From assembly GCF_001187725.1 (NCBI RefSeq), contig NZ_LGIQ01000016.1, forward strand, positions 112,868 to 176,867: a stretch of 64,000 bases of DNA, in the 5' to 3' direction. This stretch comes from Brevibacillus reuszeri. GTDB taxonomy: Bacteria; Bacillota; Bacilli; Brevibacillales; Brevibacillaceae. A model generated the notes under the pieces. That model was given only the letters and a program-made list of their open reading frames with translations. It had not been told where the DNA came from and made no database searches. Shown piece by piece: positions 42,722 through 50,532 of this stretch (position 1 is its first letter; every line of letters begins with the position of its first letter). The position numbers and the translations under genes are program-made.

Positions 42722-43515
42722 GTCCACCACTCCTTTACATCACGTGGCAATGGCACGCTTCCAACAGGAGTCGAGTTGCGTGAGCCATGTCCGTGAAAGT
42801 CGCTGCCGCCAGAGCGAATCAGCTGATGCTTTTTTGCCTGACGCTCCCAAAAGGCCATTTGTGCTGATGAATGCTTCGGGTAATAGACCTCGATCCCGTC
42901 AATCCCGTATTCAAGCAAGGCATCAAGCTTCACTTCGAACGGATAAATCCCGGGATGAGCGAGGATCGCTATCCCCCCTATCTCGTGCGTTAACTCGATT
43001 GCTTCCTGGGCGGAAAAGACTGGCCTTGGCACATACGCGGAAGCACCTTTTCGCAAATACGCATCAAATGCTGCCTGTGGCGTCGAGCTGTAGCCACGCG
43101 CGACTAATACTTCTGCGATATGTGTTCGAACGATGACGCCGCCTTTTGCACGGACCAGACAGTCCTCGATCGTAATCGCCATCCCCAGCCTGTTGCAGCG
43201 CTCGACCATCTCAGAGGCCCAATCAATCCGCTCCTGCTGTCTGCGATCCATCAGATGCAGCAGACGTGGGTCGGAAATATCAAAGCCATAGCCCAATATG
43301 TGCAGCTCGTCTTCCGGCCCTTCTGTATTCCATTCGATTCCGGGTATCAGTCCGACGCCGAGTCGTTGAGCTTCCTCTCGCGCCAGTAAATAACCATCCA
43401 CGGTGTCATGGTCGGTAATCGCTAGATGACTCACGCCCCGCTCTTTTGCCTCCTGCAGCAGCTCCTTCGGCGTGAGCTTGCCGTCAGAAGCAGTGGTGTG
43501 CATATGCAAATCCAC
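42697..43515 (-). CDS. PHP-domain phosphoesterase (YciV/TrpH-like)
   Basis: A 272-aa PHP protein: HMHTTASDGKLTPKEL, ITDHDTVDGY, GIEWNT, and SDFHGHG supply the trinuclear-metal ligands. Close relatives (RNase AM, YciV) act as 5'-3' exonuclease and 3',5'-nucleoside bisphosphate phosphatase. GTG 43515 with AGAGGTGG upstream is taken as the start; a GTG at 43533 lacks a site. First gene of the operon; overlaps the TIM-barrel gene by 25 bp. Confidence 0.85.
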   Translation of the reverse strand: MDLHMHTTASDGKLTPKELLQEAKERGVSHLAITDHDTVDGYLLAREEAQRLGVGLIPGIEWNTEGPEDELHILGYGFDISDPRLLHLMDRRQQERIDWASEMVERCNRLGMAITIEDCLVRAKGGVIVRTHIAEVLVARGYSSTPQAAFDAYLRKGASAYVPRPVFSAQEAIELTHEIGGIAILAHPGIYPFEVKLDALLEYGIDGIEVYYPKHSSAQMAFWERQAKKHQLIRSGGSDFHGHGSRNSTPVGSVPLPRDVKEWWTCCMFHQH

Positions 43516-43644
43516 AATGACCACCTCTTTCACTTGCTTTCATTGTAGAGGTGAATTTTTAATCCCATATAAAGCAAAGAGCAAGGTTTGATAAAAAGAA
43601 AATGCTGCCATGGAGCGTTTTTGTATGGCCGGGCTCATGCATTG

Positions 43645-43679
43645 TTTACGTTTCGTTAACGATTTACAGAATCTTTACA
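43645..43679. promoter_or_regulatory. PhoP-box-like hexamer array
   Basis: TTTACG 43645, TTAACG 43656, TTTACA 43663 and TTTACA 43674: two pairs each with 11-bp spacing, like B. subtilis PhoP boxes (TT[ACT]A[CT]A-N5). About 130 bp before the PHP gene, but pointing away from it, so activation by PhoP is uncertain. Confidence 0.35.
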
Positions 43680-43731
43680 AAACAGATGAGGGGGGAGGGA
43701 AGTGATGCGATTAGTTCGGGCTGTAGTGGAG

Positions 43732-43938
43732 GAGAGGAAAAAGGAGAAAACGCTCTAGATTCTTGGACCACCTGCTGGGGGGGCATTCCTGCACAGCTAC
43801 ATGAAAAAAGGCGAAACCGCGTCCAAAGTTGCAGGTTCAGGATGTATTTCAGAGGTGGACGCTTAAAGGCGTGTTTCGCTTTTTTCATTCCGCTTCGGCT
43901 GTGTTCCAAAGATCTTCGCTTTTCTCCTTTTTCCTCTC
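43732..43938 (+). repeat. Structured repeat, copy 2
   Basis: Homologous to the repeat at 15179-15422. A 19-bp perfect stem (43732-43750/43920-43938, GAGAGGAAAAAGGAGAAAA and complement) replaces the copy-1 stem with two paired compensatory changes. TTGGA/TCCAA (43763-43767/43905-43909), GCGAAAC/GTTTCGC (43811-43817/43873-43879) and GCGTCCA/TGGACGC (43819-43825/43856-43862) are kept. It lies in a ~525-bp gene-free stretch between the PHP gene and copZ. Confidence 0.75.
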
Positions 43939-43990
43939 GGCAGCTGTTGGCTGTCCTCGCAGCACTTATTGGTGGGCGACAAAATAAAAA

Positions 43991-44023
43991 AAGCTCTTAC
44001 CCGTGATTTCCGGGCAAGAGCTT
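43991..44023. terminator. Terminator of copZ
   Basis: AAGCTCTT/AAGAGCTT stem with inner CCCG/CGGG pairing, 19 bp after the copZ stop; A-run on one side, CAAAA on the other. Confidence 0.8.
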
Positions 44024-44041
44024 CAAAATATATTCTACCTT

Positions 44042-44242
44042 TTAGACTACGTCGTAGCCTTGTTCTTCGATGGCTTCTTTAATAGCTTCGAGGGTTGTGC
44101 CATTTTCGTCGTAGGACACTTCTACTGTTTTGGCTGCGAGGTTTACTTTGCCTTCTGCTCCCAGCTCTTTCAATGTTTTTTCAACGGTGTTTACGCAATG
44201 GTTGCAGGACATGCCTTCTACGTTCAATGTGATGTTTTTCAT
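44042..44242 (-). CDS. copZ: Copper chaperone CopZ
   Basis: A 66-aa heavy-metal-associated domain, MKNITLNVEGMSCNHCVNTV and on, with the M-x-C-x2-C copper site (Cys13, Cys16) and the Tyr of GYDVV near the end. It carries Cu(I) to CopA and to the repressor. ATG start with AAAGGAGAG upstream; 83 bp after copA. Confidence 0.93.
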   Translation of the reverse strand: MKNITLNVEGMSCNHCVNTVEKTLKELGAEGKVNLAAKTVEVSYDENGTTLEAIKEAIEEQGYDVV

Positions 44243-44325
44243 TTTCTCAATCTCTCCTTTTGTGTTTCCTGTTTATAAAGTATGCGGACATGCCGCGTGT
44301 TACTTCTTTTATTGGCTGCAGGCGA

Positions 44326-46743
44326 TTACAGCTTTACCCGTTGGAGTCGCAGTGCATTGAGGACAACGGATACGGAGCTGAAGGCCATCGCTGCTCCTGC
44401 GAGCCAAGGCGCCAGGAATCCAAGTGCCGCGAACGGAATACCCAATGTGTTGTAGGCAAAGGCCCAGAACAGGTTTTGCTTGATGTTGCGAATAGTGCGC
44501 TTGCTCATTTCGATTGCGTCAGCGACACTTGTGAGCTCACCGCGCATGAGTGTAATATCTGCTGCCTCCATCGCCACATCTGTTCCCGTTCCAATTGCCA
44601 TCCCAATATCCGCAGTAGCAAGCGCTGGGGCGTCATTGATTCCGTCGCCTACCATAGCTACCTTTTTGCCCTCTGCCTGGAGTTTTTTCACTTCGGCTGC
44701 CTTGCCTTCGGGCAGGACTTCGGCAATGACGTGATCGATACCTGCCTCACGTGCAATCGCTTCGGCCGTTTGACGATTGTCACCCGTCATCATGATGACC
44801 GTGAGTCCCATTGCTTTCATCCGTGCCACGGCTTGCTTCGAGGTCGGCTTGATGGTATCCGCTACAGCGATCAGCCCTGCCAGCTTACCGTCGACGACAG
44901 CCAGCATCGCTGTTTTCCCGGATCGCTCCAACTGTAGCATCTTGTCAGATACAGCTTCGTACGAGATTTGATTTTGCTCCAGAAGGCGGCGGGTACCTAC
45001 CAGCACTTCCTTGCCCGCTACAACTGCCCGAATCCCAAAGCCGGGAATCGCTTCAAAGGAAGAAGTGTCGGCTAGCGCAATGCCTTTTTCCGCAATCCCG
45101 CGAACAATCGCTTGTGCCAACGGGTGCTCGGAATTTTTCTCGGCAGCTCCGACAAGCGCGAGCAATTCCTGCTCCTCGCTATCAAAGGTGAGGACATCGG
45201 TCAGCTCTGGCTCCCCTTTTGTCACCGTACCCGTTTTATCGAGAACAATCGTATCCAGGTGATGGGCTGTCTCCAGATGCTCCCCACCTTTGAACAGAAT
45301 GCCCAGCTCTGCCGCGCGGCCCGACCCTGCCATGATGGAGGTCGGTGTCGCCAGACCAAGTGCACACGGGCAAGCGATAACCAGTACCGCAATCGCTTTT
45401 TCCAATGCCTCAGCAAAATTGCCAGGCATGACTGCGAAATACCAGACCAGGAAGGTAATCACCGCAATCCCGACAACAATCGGAACGAATATCCCGGAAA
45501 TGCTGTCTGCCAGACGCTGAATAGGTGCCTTCGTACCCTGCGCTTCTTCAACAACCTTGATGATTTGTGCAAGCGCTGTTTCCTTTCCTACCTTTGTTGC
45601 TTGAACCTTTAAAAAGCCGTTTTTATTGAGGGTTGCACCGATAACCGTATCTCCAGCTGCTTTGTCTACCGGAAGGCTTTCTCCGGTCAGCATCGATTCA
45701 TCGACAGCTGATTGGCCTTCCAATACGAGACCATCTACAGGGACCTTGTCACCGGGCTTCACGTAGACGATATCACCCAAGCGTACTTCTTCTACAGGGA
45801 TCGTTATTTCTGCGCCATCCCGAACCACCACAGCTGTTTTTGCTTGCAGCCCCATCAGCTTGCGAATTGCTTCTGACGAGCGACCTTTTGCTTTTACCTC
45901 GAATAGTTTACCCAACAGGATCAGCGTGATCAAAACGGCGCTGGTCTCAAAGTATAACTCCAGCATGTGAGCGTGAGTACCGATCGAAGAGATGGCTACA
46001 TACAGGCTGTAAAAGTAAGCTGCTGATGTGCCAAGGGCGACAAGCACATCCATGTTCGCGCTCTTGTTACGTAATGCTTTGAACGCTCCCACGTAAAACT
46101 GTGCCCCAATAATGAATTGCACAGGTGTTGCCAATGCCAGCTGCACCCACGGATTCATCAGGAAGTCTGGCAACCAGATAAAGGAGGTAAAGGAGAAGTG
46201 GCTGACCATTGACCACAAAAGTGGCAGGGAGAGCACCAGGGAAATCCAAAATTTCCTTGTTTGCCGCTTAATCTCGGCTGCACGACGATCTATCTTTTCC
46301 TCGTCGTTTTCTTCTTCCTTGCGAGATGCCTGATAGCCAAGCTTTTCAACCTTTTGTATCAGATCGGATACACCGACATGAGAAGAATCATACTCTACTG
46401 TGGCTGTTTCCAATGCCAGGTTGACGTTCGCTTTTAGGACGCCAGGCATTTTATTCAGCCCTTTCTCAATTCGGGTCGAGCAAGCGGCACAAGTCATGCC
46501 CGTTATGTTTAGCTCTACCTTGTCAGCTGCAACCCCGTAACCGAGTGCTTCAATTTTTGTGCGTATATCATCGAGGTTCGTTTTTGCCGGATCATAGATC
46601 ACTGTCGACTTTTCCAATGCCAGGTTGACGTTGGCAGTCTCTACGCCATCCAGCTTTTTCAAGCCCTTTTCAATCCGAAGTGCACATGCGGCACACGTCA
46701 TTCCTGAAATCGGAACAGTGGCCTCTGCTGTTTTGGCACTCAT
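44326..46743 (-). CDS. copA: Copper-exporting P1B-type ATPase CopA
   Basis: An 805-aa Cu(I) pump: two N-terminal HMA domains (GMTCAAC at ~14 and ~83), eight helices, CPC metal site (IACPCALGLATP), DKTGTVTKGE, HP motif (SEHPLAQAI), GDGINDAPA, and helix 7/8 residues (YNTLGIPFAA). It expels Cu(I) from the cytoplasm. ATG start. Two CsoR-type palindromes upstream; copZ follows. Confidence 0.96.
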   Translation of the reverse strand: MSAKTAEATVPISGMTCAACALRIEKGLKKLDGVETANVNLALEKSTVIYDPAKTNLDDIRTKIEALGYGVAADKVELNITGMTCAACSTRIEKGLNKMPGVLKANVNLALETATVEYDSSHVGVSDLIQKVEKLGYQASRKEEENDEEKIDRRAAEIKRQTRKFWISLVLSLPLLWSMVSHFSFTSFIWLPDFLMNPWVQLALATPVQFIIGAQFYVGAFKALRNKSANMDVLVALGTSAAYFYSLYVAISSIGTHAHMLELYFETSAVLITLILLGKLFEVKAKGRSSEAIRKLMGLQAKTAVVVRDGAEITIPVEEVRLGDIVYVKPGDKVPVDGLVLEGQSAVDESMLTGESLPVDKAAGDTVIGATLNKNGFLKVQATKVGKETALAQIIKVVEEAQGTKAPIQRLADSISGIFVPIVVGIAVITFLVWYFAVMPGNFAEALEKAIAVLVIACPCALGLATPTSIMAGSGRAAELGILFKGGEHLETAHHLDTIVLDKTGTVTKGEPELTDVLTFDSEEQELLALVGAAEKNSEHPLAQAIVRGIAEKGIALADTSSFEAIPGFGIRAVVAGKEVLVGTRRLLEQNQISYEAVSDKMLQLERSGKTAMLAVVDGKLAGLIAVADTIKPTSKQAVARMKAMGLTVIMMTGDNRQTAEAIAREAGIDHVIAEVLPEGKAAEVKKLQAEGKKVAMVGDGINDAPALATADIGMAIGTGTDVAMEAADITLMRGELTSVADAIEMSKRTIRNIKQNLFWAFAYNTLGIPFAALGFLAPWLAGAAMAFSSVSVVLNALRLQRVKL

Positions 46744-46762
46744 CGTAATTCCCCCGTCACAG

Positions 46763-46785
46763 ATACCCTCATGGGGTATATTTTA
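46763..46785 (-). promoter_or_regulatory. copA proximal promoter -10 with CsoR-type operator
   Basis: TTGACC (46804-46809), 18-bp spacer, TAAAAT (46780-46785); ATACCCTCATGGGGTAT (46763-46779) covers the predicted start, matching the TACCC..GGGTA CsoR operator form. Confidence 0.68.
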
Positions 46786-46825
46786 TCGTATTGTTCCCCT
46801 GCAGGTCAATTCTTATCACACCCTC

Positions 46826-46855
46826 ATCATACAATACCCCCCAAGGGTATATCAA
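46826..46855 (-). promoter_or_regulatory. copA distal promoter with CsoR-type operator in the spacer
   Basis: TTGATA (46850-46855), 18-bp spacer, TATGAT (46826-46831); the spacer contains ATACCCCCCAAGGGTAT (46834-46850), a second CsoR-type palindrome. Confidence 0.65.
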
Positions 46856-46882
46856 GTGGTTTTTTGCCCAAAAACAAAAAAA

Positions 46883-46902
46883 TCTCTCCAGAAGCGGAGA
46901 GA
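46883..46902 (-). terminator. Terminator of the arsR-type gene
   Basis: TCTCTCC/GGAGAGA stem, 6-nt loop, followed on the minus strand by TTTTTTTGTTTTTG. Confidence 0.85.
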
Positions 46903-46912
46903 CAGGCCATTC

Positions 46913-47239
46913 CTACTCTGCGAACTCATCCAGCCACGCAGATAATTTCCCTAGAGGTTCTGTATTCAGCTCGTAAAATATTCGTTTTCCTTCGCGATGC
47001 TCCACGATTAACCCCGCCTGCTTCATTTCCTTTAAATGATAGGACAGCTTGGAATCAGATAAATCTTCCATTTTTCGAAGAATGTCTTTTGGGCACAACG
47101 CTTGCGGATTTTGTAAGGAGGCAGGAGACTGGCATTCTTCATCTCTTCCCTTTTTTAAAAGATGCATGATTTTCAGGCGAATCGGGTCACTCAGTGCTTT
47201 GATAACAGAAATGATCAACAGATCGTCATTTGTATTCAT
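46913..47239 (-). CDS. ArsR-family repressor of the DUF606 transporter pair
   Basis: A 108-aa winged-helix protein: 'VIKALSDPIRLKIMHLLKKG ... CPKDILRKMEDLSDSKLSYHLKEMKQAGLIVEHREGKRIFYEL'. ATG 47239 is chosen; its predicted promoter (TTGAAA-17-TATAAT, 47274-47246) would start transcription at or next to this ATG, so the mRNA may be leaderless; no ribosome site is seen. Two cysteines lie in an inserted loop (EECQSPASLQNPQALC) that could sense metal or redox. It faces two transporter genes and shares operators with them. Confidence 0.82.
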   Translation of the reverse strand: MNTNDDLLIISVIKALSDPIRLKIMHLLKKGRDEECQSPASLQNPQALCPKDILRKMEDLSDSKLSYHLKEMKQAGLIVEHREGKRIFYELNTEPLGKLSAWLDEFAE

Positions 47240-47262
47240 GCTTTTATTATAACGAGAGAGCA

Positions 47263-47313
47263 TTGACATTTCAAATTATATTGAAATATAATCATTTCAA
47301 CTTATTTTGAAAT
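47263..47313 (+). promoter_or_regulatory. Consensus promoter with two ArsR-type operators
   Basis: TTGACA (47263-47268), 18-bp spacer, TATAAT (47287-47292). ATTTCAA-N6-TTGAAAT occurs twice: 47268-47287, filling the spacer, and 47294-47313, over the start. The first site also overlaps the -35 of the divergent repressor gene. Confidence 0.8.
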
Positions 47314-47334
47314 ATAAAAGAAAGAGATGGTCAC

Positions 47335-47772
47335 ATGCCGTTTATCCTTCTTCTACTTGCTGGAATGATGATGCCGGTGCAATCTGCTGCCAACGTTCAG
47401 TTGCGCAGTGCCGTTGCCTCTCCTTATCTTGCTTTGGCAATAGCTTATTTTATCGGATTTGTTCTGCTGACCATCCTGTGCATCACACAAAAAAATACCC
47501 TCCCCACCCTATTCCATGCTGTAAAAACGAAGCCATCCTGGGCATGGTTTGGAGGGGCAATCGGCGTCATTACGGTTCTGGCAAATTTGGAGGCAGTTCC
47601 TGTTTTAGGCGCTGCTCTTACATTTGCTCTCATATTGACAGGACAAATGGTGATGTCTATCGTTATCGATCACTTTGGTTTCTTTCACATGCCCAAAAGA
47701 AAGGTAAGCGCTGCGCGTCTAATCGGAATTGCTTCCGTTCTCAGCGGTATTTTGCTCATTCGATTTTTTTAG
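47335..47772 (+). CDS. DUF606 (YdcZ-family) small membrane transporter, first of pair
   Basis: A 145-aa protein with five helices: 'LLLLAGMMMPVQSAANVQLRSAVASPYLALAIAYFIGF ... PSWAWFGGAIGVITVLANLEAVPVLGAALTFALILTGQMVMSIVIDHFGFFHMPKR'. DUF606 proteins are half-size members of the drug/metabolite transporter superfamily and usually act as pairs. ATG start with AAAGAGATGG upstream. Strongly promoted and tightly controlled by the adjacent ArsR-type repressor. Substrate unknown. Confidence 0.85.
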   Translation: MPFILLLLAGMMMPVQSAANVQLRSAVASPYLALAIAYFIGFVLLTILCITQKNTLPTLFHAVKTKPSWAWFGGAIGVITVLANLEAVPVLGAALTFALILTGQMVMSIVIDHFGFFHMPKRKVSAARLIGIASVLSGILLIRFF

Positions 47773-47796
47773 CCGTGAAAAGGAGGCTCACTTCCC

Positions 47797-48270
47797 ATGC
47801 TATTTATTGCTTTCGTCATTCTTGCTGGAGCTGCTTTACCCATCCAGGCAGCGGTTAACGTCCGTTTGCGCCAGCTTACCTCTTCCAACTATTCGGCGGC
47901 AATGATCTCGTTTCTCGTCGGCACGTTGACTCTGGTTTTGCTAACACTCTCTTCTGAACCAATCGAACCGTCAAATTGGCATCTTTTGACGTCTTATCCT
48001 TGGTGGATGTGGATTGGCGGTTTTATTGGCGTCATCATGATTTTAAGCACTACCTACTGCTTACCCAAGCTGGGCTCAGCCCTTACCTTTTCTCTCACCT
48101 TAATTGGTCAGATGCTCATGGCGGTGATCATTGATCATTTCGGTTTGCTTCACATGCCTGTTCACGAAGCTTTTTTGCCGAAAATAGCAGGGATTTTCCT
48201 GATTATTACTGGTGTCTTTTGCATCCAGTACAAAAAGAGTGCTGCCAGCAAACAAAAAGCCCTCGGTTGA
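47797..48270 (+). CDS. DUF606 (YdcZ-family) small membrane transporter, second of pair
   Basis: A 157-aa homologue of the preceding gene: 'VILAGAALPIQAAVNVRLRQLTSSNYSAAMISFLVGTLTLV ... WWMWIGGFIGVIMILSTTYCLPKLGSALTFSLTLIGQMLMAVIIDHFGLLHMPVHE'. The two half-transporters probably form a heterodimer of opposite topology. ATG start with AAAAGGAGGC upstream, 24 bp after the first gene. Its last codons lie in the psuG terminator. Confidence 0.85.
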   Translation: MLFIAFVILAGAALPIQAAVNVRLRQLTSSNYSAAMISFLVGTLTLVLLTLSSEPIEPSNWHLLTSYPWWMWIGGFIGVIMILSTTYCLPKLGSALTFSLTLIGQMLMAVIIDHFGLLHMPVHEAFLPKIAGIFLIITGVFCIQYKKSAASKQKALG

Positions 48271-48282
48271 TTCCCGAGGGCT
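48258..48282 (-). terminator. Terminator of psuG
   Basis: AGCCCTCGG/CCGAGGGCT, 7-nt loop, followed on the minus strand by TTTTTGTTTG. It overlaps the end of the converging DUF606 gene. Confidence 0.85.
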
Positions 48283-48296
48283 GTGTCTATCATTGA

Positions 48297-49223
48297 TTAC
48301 TTGCTTTCGTTTGCTTTTTGCTGATAAGCAACCGCTACCTTCGCAGCTACTTCCGCATTGTGCTTCACCAGTGCGATGTTGGTTTGCAAGCTTTTGCCTG
48401 CTGTCAGCTCTTTCACTTTTGCAAGCAGGAACGGTGTCACCTTTTTACCAGCGATGTTGTTCTCTTTTGCTTCAGTGAGAGCCTGCAGGATTACTGCTTC
48501 GATTTCTTTGTGATTCAGAGCGTCAGACTCAGGCACTGGGTTTGCGATGATCATACCGCCCTTGAGGCCCAGATCCCATTTGGTATTCATCAAAGCTCCC
48601 ACTTCTTCAGGAGTATCCAGGCGGAAGTCTACACCATATCCGCTTTCGCGAGCGAAGAAGGATGGGAATTCAGCTGTACGGTAGCCTACTACCGGAACCC
48701 CTTGTGTTTCCAGGTATTCCAGGGTGCGGCCGATATCGAGGATGGATTTCGCGCCTGCACATACTACCGCTACGTTTGTTTGCGCCAGCTCAGTCAGGTC
48801 AGCAGATACGTCCCATGTGATCTCACCATCGCGGTGAACCCCGCCGATACCGCCAGTTGCAAACATGTGGATGCCTGCCAGCTCAGCAGCAATCATGGTA
48901 GCCGCTACTGTTGTCGCACCGATTTTACCGCTGGACAGGATATAAGGGAAGTCACGACGGCTTACTTTTTCTACCGATTGGTTGGTCGCAAACTCTTCCA
49001 GCTCAGCCTCAGTCAAACCGATTTTGATTTTACCGTTCATGATTCCGATTGTTGCTGGTACCGCTCCGTTGTCGCGAATGATTTGTTCTACTTCTTTTGC
49101 CATCTCAATGTTTTGCGGATATGGCATACCGTGCGAGATAATGGTTGTCTCCAGGGCAACAACCGGCAAATTGTTTTCCAGTGCATGGCGTACTTCTTCA
49201 GTAAAGGTCAAGTATTGTTTCAT
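48297..49223 (-). CDS. psuG: Pseudouridine-5'-phosphate glycosidase
   Basis: A 308-aa PsuG: 'VVALETTIISHGMPYPQNIEMAKEVE', 'VSRRDFPYILSSGKIGATTVAATMIAA', 'MFATGGIGGVHRD', 'VCAGAKSILDI'. It splits pseudouridine 5'-phosphate to uracil and ribose 5-phosphate, using a Lys/Asp site and Mn2+. Lies 3 bp after psuK, so the two steps (phosphorylate, then cleave) are encoded together. ATG start with AAAAGGAGCG upstream. Confidence 0.95.
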   Translation of the reverse strand: MKQYLTFTEEVRHALENNLPVVALETTIISHGMPYPQNIEMAKEVEQIIRDNGAVPATIGIMNGKIKIGLTEAELEEFATNQSVEKVSRRDFPYILSSGKIGATTVAATMIAAELAGIHMFATGGIGGVHRDGEITWDVSADLTELAQTNVAVVCAGAKSILDIGRTLEYLETQGVPVVGYRTAEFPSFFARESGYGVDFRLDTPEEVGALMNTKWDLGLKGGMIIANPVPESDALNHKEIEAVILQALTEAKENNIAGKKVTPFLLAKVKELTAGKSLQTNIALVKHNAEVAAKVAVAYQQKANESK

Positions 49224-49226
49224 ATC

Positions 49227-50327
49227 TTATCGCTCCTTTTCGTATTGTTCAACTGTCAGCTCCAGTTGATCTGCTTTGAGTAATGGGGATACCGATTGCT
49301 CCGTTTGCAGGGTCAGGGCAGAGGCTGCCAGTCCGAGGCGGCAAGCTCTCTCGAATGATTCTCCATTCACAATCCCGTACAACAGTCCGGAAACGAAAGC
49401 ATCTCCTGCTCCCGTCACATCCACTACTTCAGTTGGATACGGGGTCAAATGCTCCGATACGTTTTCCGATTGATAATAAATTCCTAGCTCACCCATGGTA
49501 ACGATGACGTGTTTGACGCCGCGTTCCCTGATTTTGGCGCAAGCCTCGGCACATTCCTCGATCGAGCCGATCGTCATGCCAGATAACAGCTCTGCCTCCT
49601 CGCGATTGGGCAATATTGCTTCTACTCCGTCCAAGCGCTGTGGCAGCTTTTTCGCTTTTGCAGAAGAGACCGGGTCAATGAAGAGAGCAATGCCTTCTTC
49701 TCGGCAACGCTCGATGATGTAAGCGAGACAATCTTCAGGTACATTCGTATCGAGGAAAATGGCGCTTGCGGCGGCTATATGTGACCATTTGTCCGCAAAC
49801 ATTTCCGGTGTAAGCGCATCGTAAATATCCATATTCGCCAGAGATACAACCATTTCTCCGTCGATATCCAAAAGCGCCGTGTAGGTGCCTGTCCGCTGGC
49901 TTGGCAATCGCCATACCTGACTAATGTCCACACCGTGCTTTCTCGTCTCCTGTACGATCCATTCGCCTTCCTTGTCCTCACCAATGCTGGTAAACAAGGA
50001 AGTATTGCATCCGAGTCGGCCCAGGTTTTCAGCGATGTTACGCGCCACCCCTCCGCACGACTCCATGATCGTTACCGGATTTGATGAGTGCAGACGCACC
50101 TGTTGCTTTCCTCGCGCTTTACGGTCCAGATTCGCTCCACCGATACAAGCGATCAGGCCTTCGTCGCGCAAAATATAGGCACGCCCTTTGATTTCGCCAC
50201 GCTTTGTCAGCTGGGCAATATAGCCCGCAACAGCCGAACGGGAGATTCCGATCAGATCCGCCAGCTCTTGTTGGCTAATAAAAGGATTGTGCCGAATGTG
50301 ATGCAAAATCTGCATTTCTTTGTCCAC
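49227..50327 (-). CDS. psuK: Pseudouridine kinase with N-terminal winged helix
   Basis: A 366-aa PfkB-family kinase (GGANLDRKARG, 'GAGDAFVSGLLYGI' anion hole/Asp) with a ~60-residue N-terminal HTH (DKEMQILHHIRHNPFISQQELADLIGISRSAVAGYIAQL). It phosphorylates pseudouridine; the HTH suggests it also binds DNA. GTG 50327 is chosen because AAGGAGG lies 6 nt upstream; the ATG at 50333 would touch the site. A 12-bp inverted repeat upstream is the likely autoregulatory operator. Confidence 0.88.
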   Translation of the reverse strand: MDKEMQILHHIRHNPFISQQELADLIGISRSAVAGYIAQLTKRGEIKGRAYILRDEGLIACIGGANLDRKARGKQQVRLHSSNPVTIMESCGGVARNIAENLGRLGCNTSLFTSIGEDKEGEWIVQETRKHGVDISQVWRLPSQRTGTYTALLDIDGEMVVSLANMDIYDALTPEMFADKWSHIAAASAIFLDTNVPEDCLAYIIERCREEGIALFIDPVSSAKAKKLPQRLDGVEAILPNREEAELLSGMTIGSIEECAEACAKIRERGVKHVIVTMGELGIYYQSENVSEHLTPYPTEVVDVTGAGDAFVSGLLYGIVNGESFERACRLGLAASALTLQTEQSVSPLLKADQLELTVEQYEKER

Positions 50328-50368
50328 AGTCATCCTCCTTTCTTCGTTGTTGGCATTCACAGCTTTCG

Positions 50369-50409
50369 TTTACAAACAAAAGTTTATCACAAAAACATTT
50401 GTTTGTAAA
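50369..50409. promoter_or_regulatory. Inverted repeat around the psuKG promoter
   Basis: TTTACAAACAAA (50369-50380) and TTTGTTTGTAAA (50398-50409), 12-bp perfect arms 17 bp apart. On the minus strand TTTACA-17-TAAACT (a sigma-A-like promoter) lies inside it, so binding would occlude the promoter. Confidence 0.6.
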
Positions 50410-50436
50410 GAAAAAAACCACTATCGAGGCCTTCTC

Positions 50437-50514
50437 ATGGAAGAGCGACCGCGTTTTATCTGGTTTCCTATGGATGTTATCCAGTTCATTCGCAAACACT
50501 ATCCATTGAAATAA
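50437..50514 (+). CDS. 25-aa hypothetical miniprotein
   Basis: MEERPRFIWFPMDVIQFIRK, then HYPLK. ATG start with only a weak site (CGAGGCC). It directly precedes a better-supported 53-aa ORF. May be a leader peptide or chance; low confidence. Confidence 0.35.
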   Translation: MEERPRFIWFPMDVIQFIRKHYPLK

Positions 50515-50532
50515 AGCCCAAGGGGGATGAAG

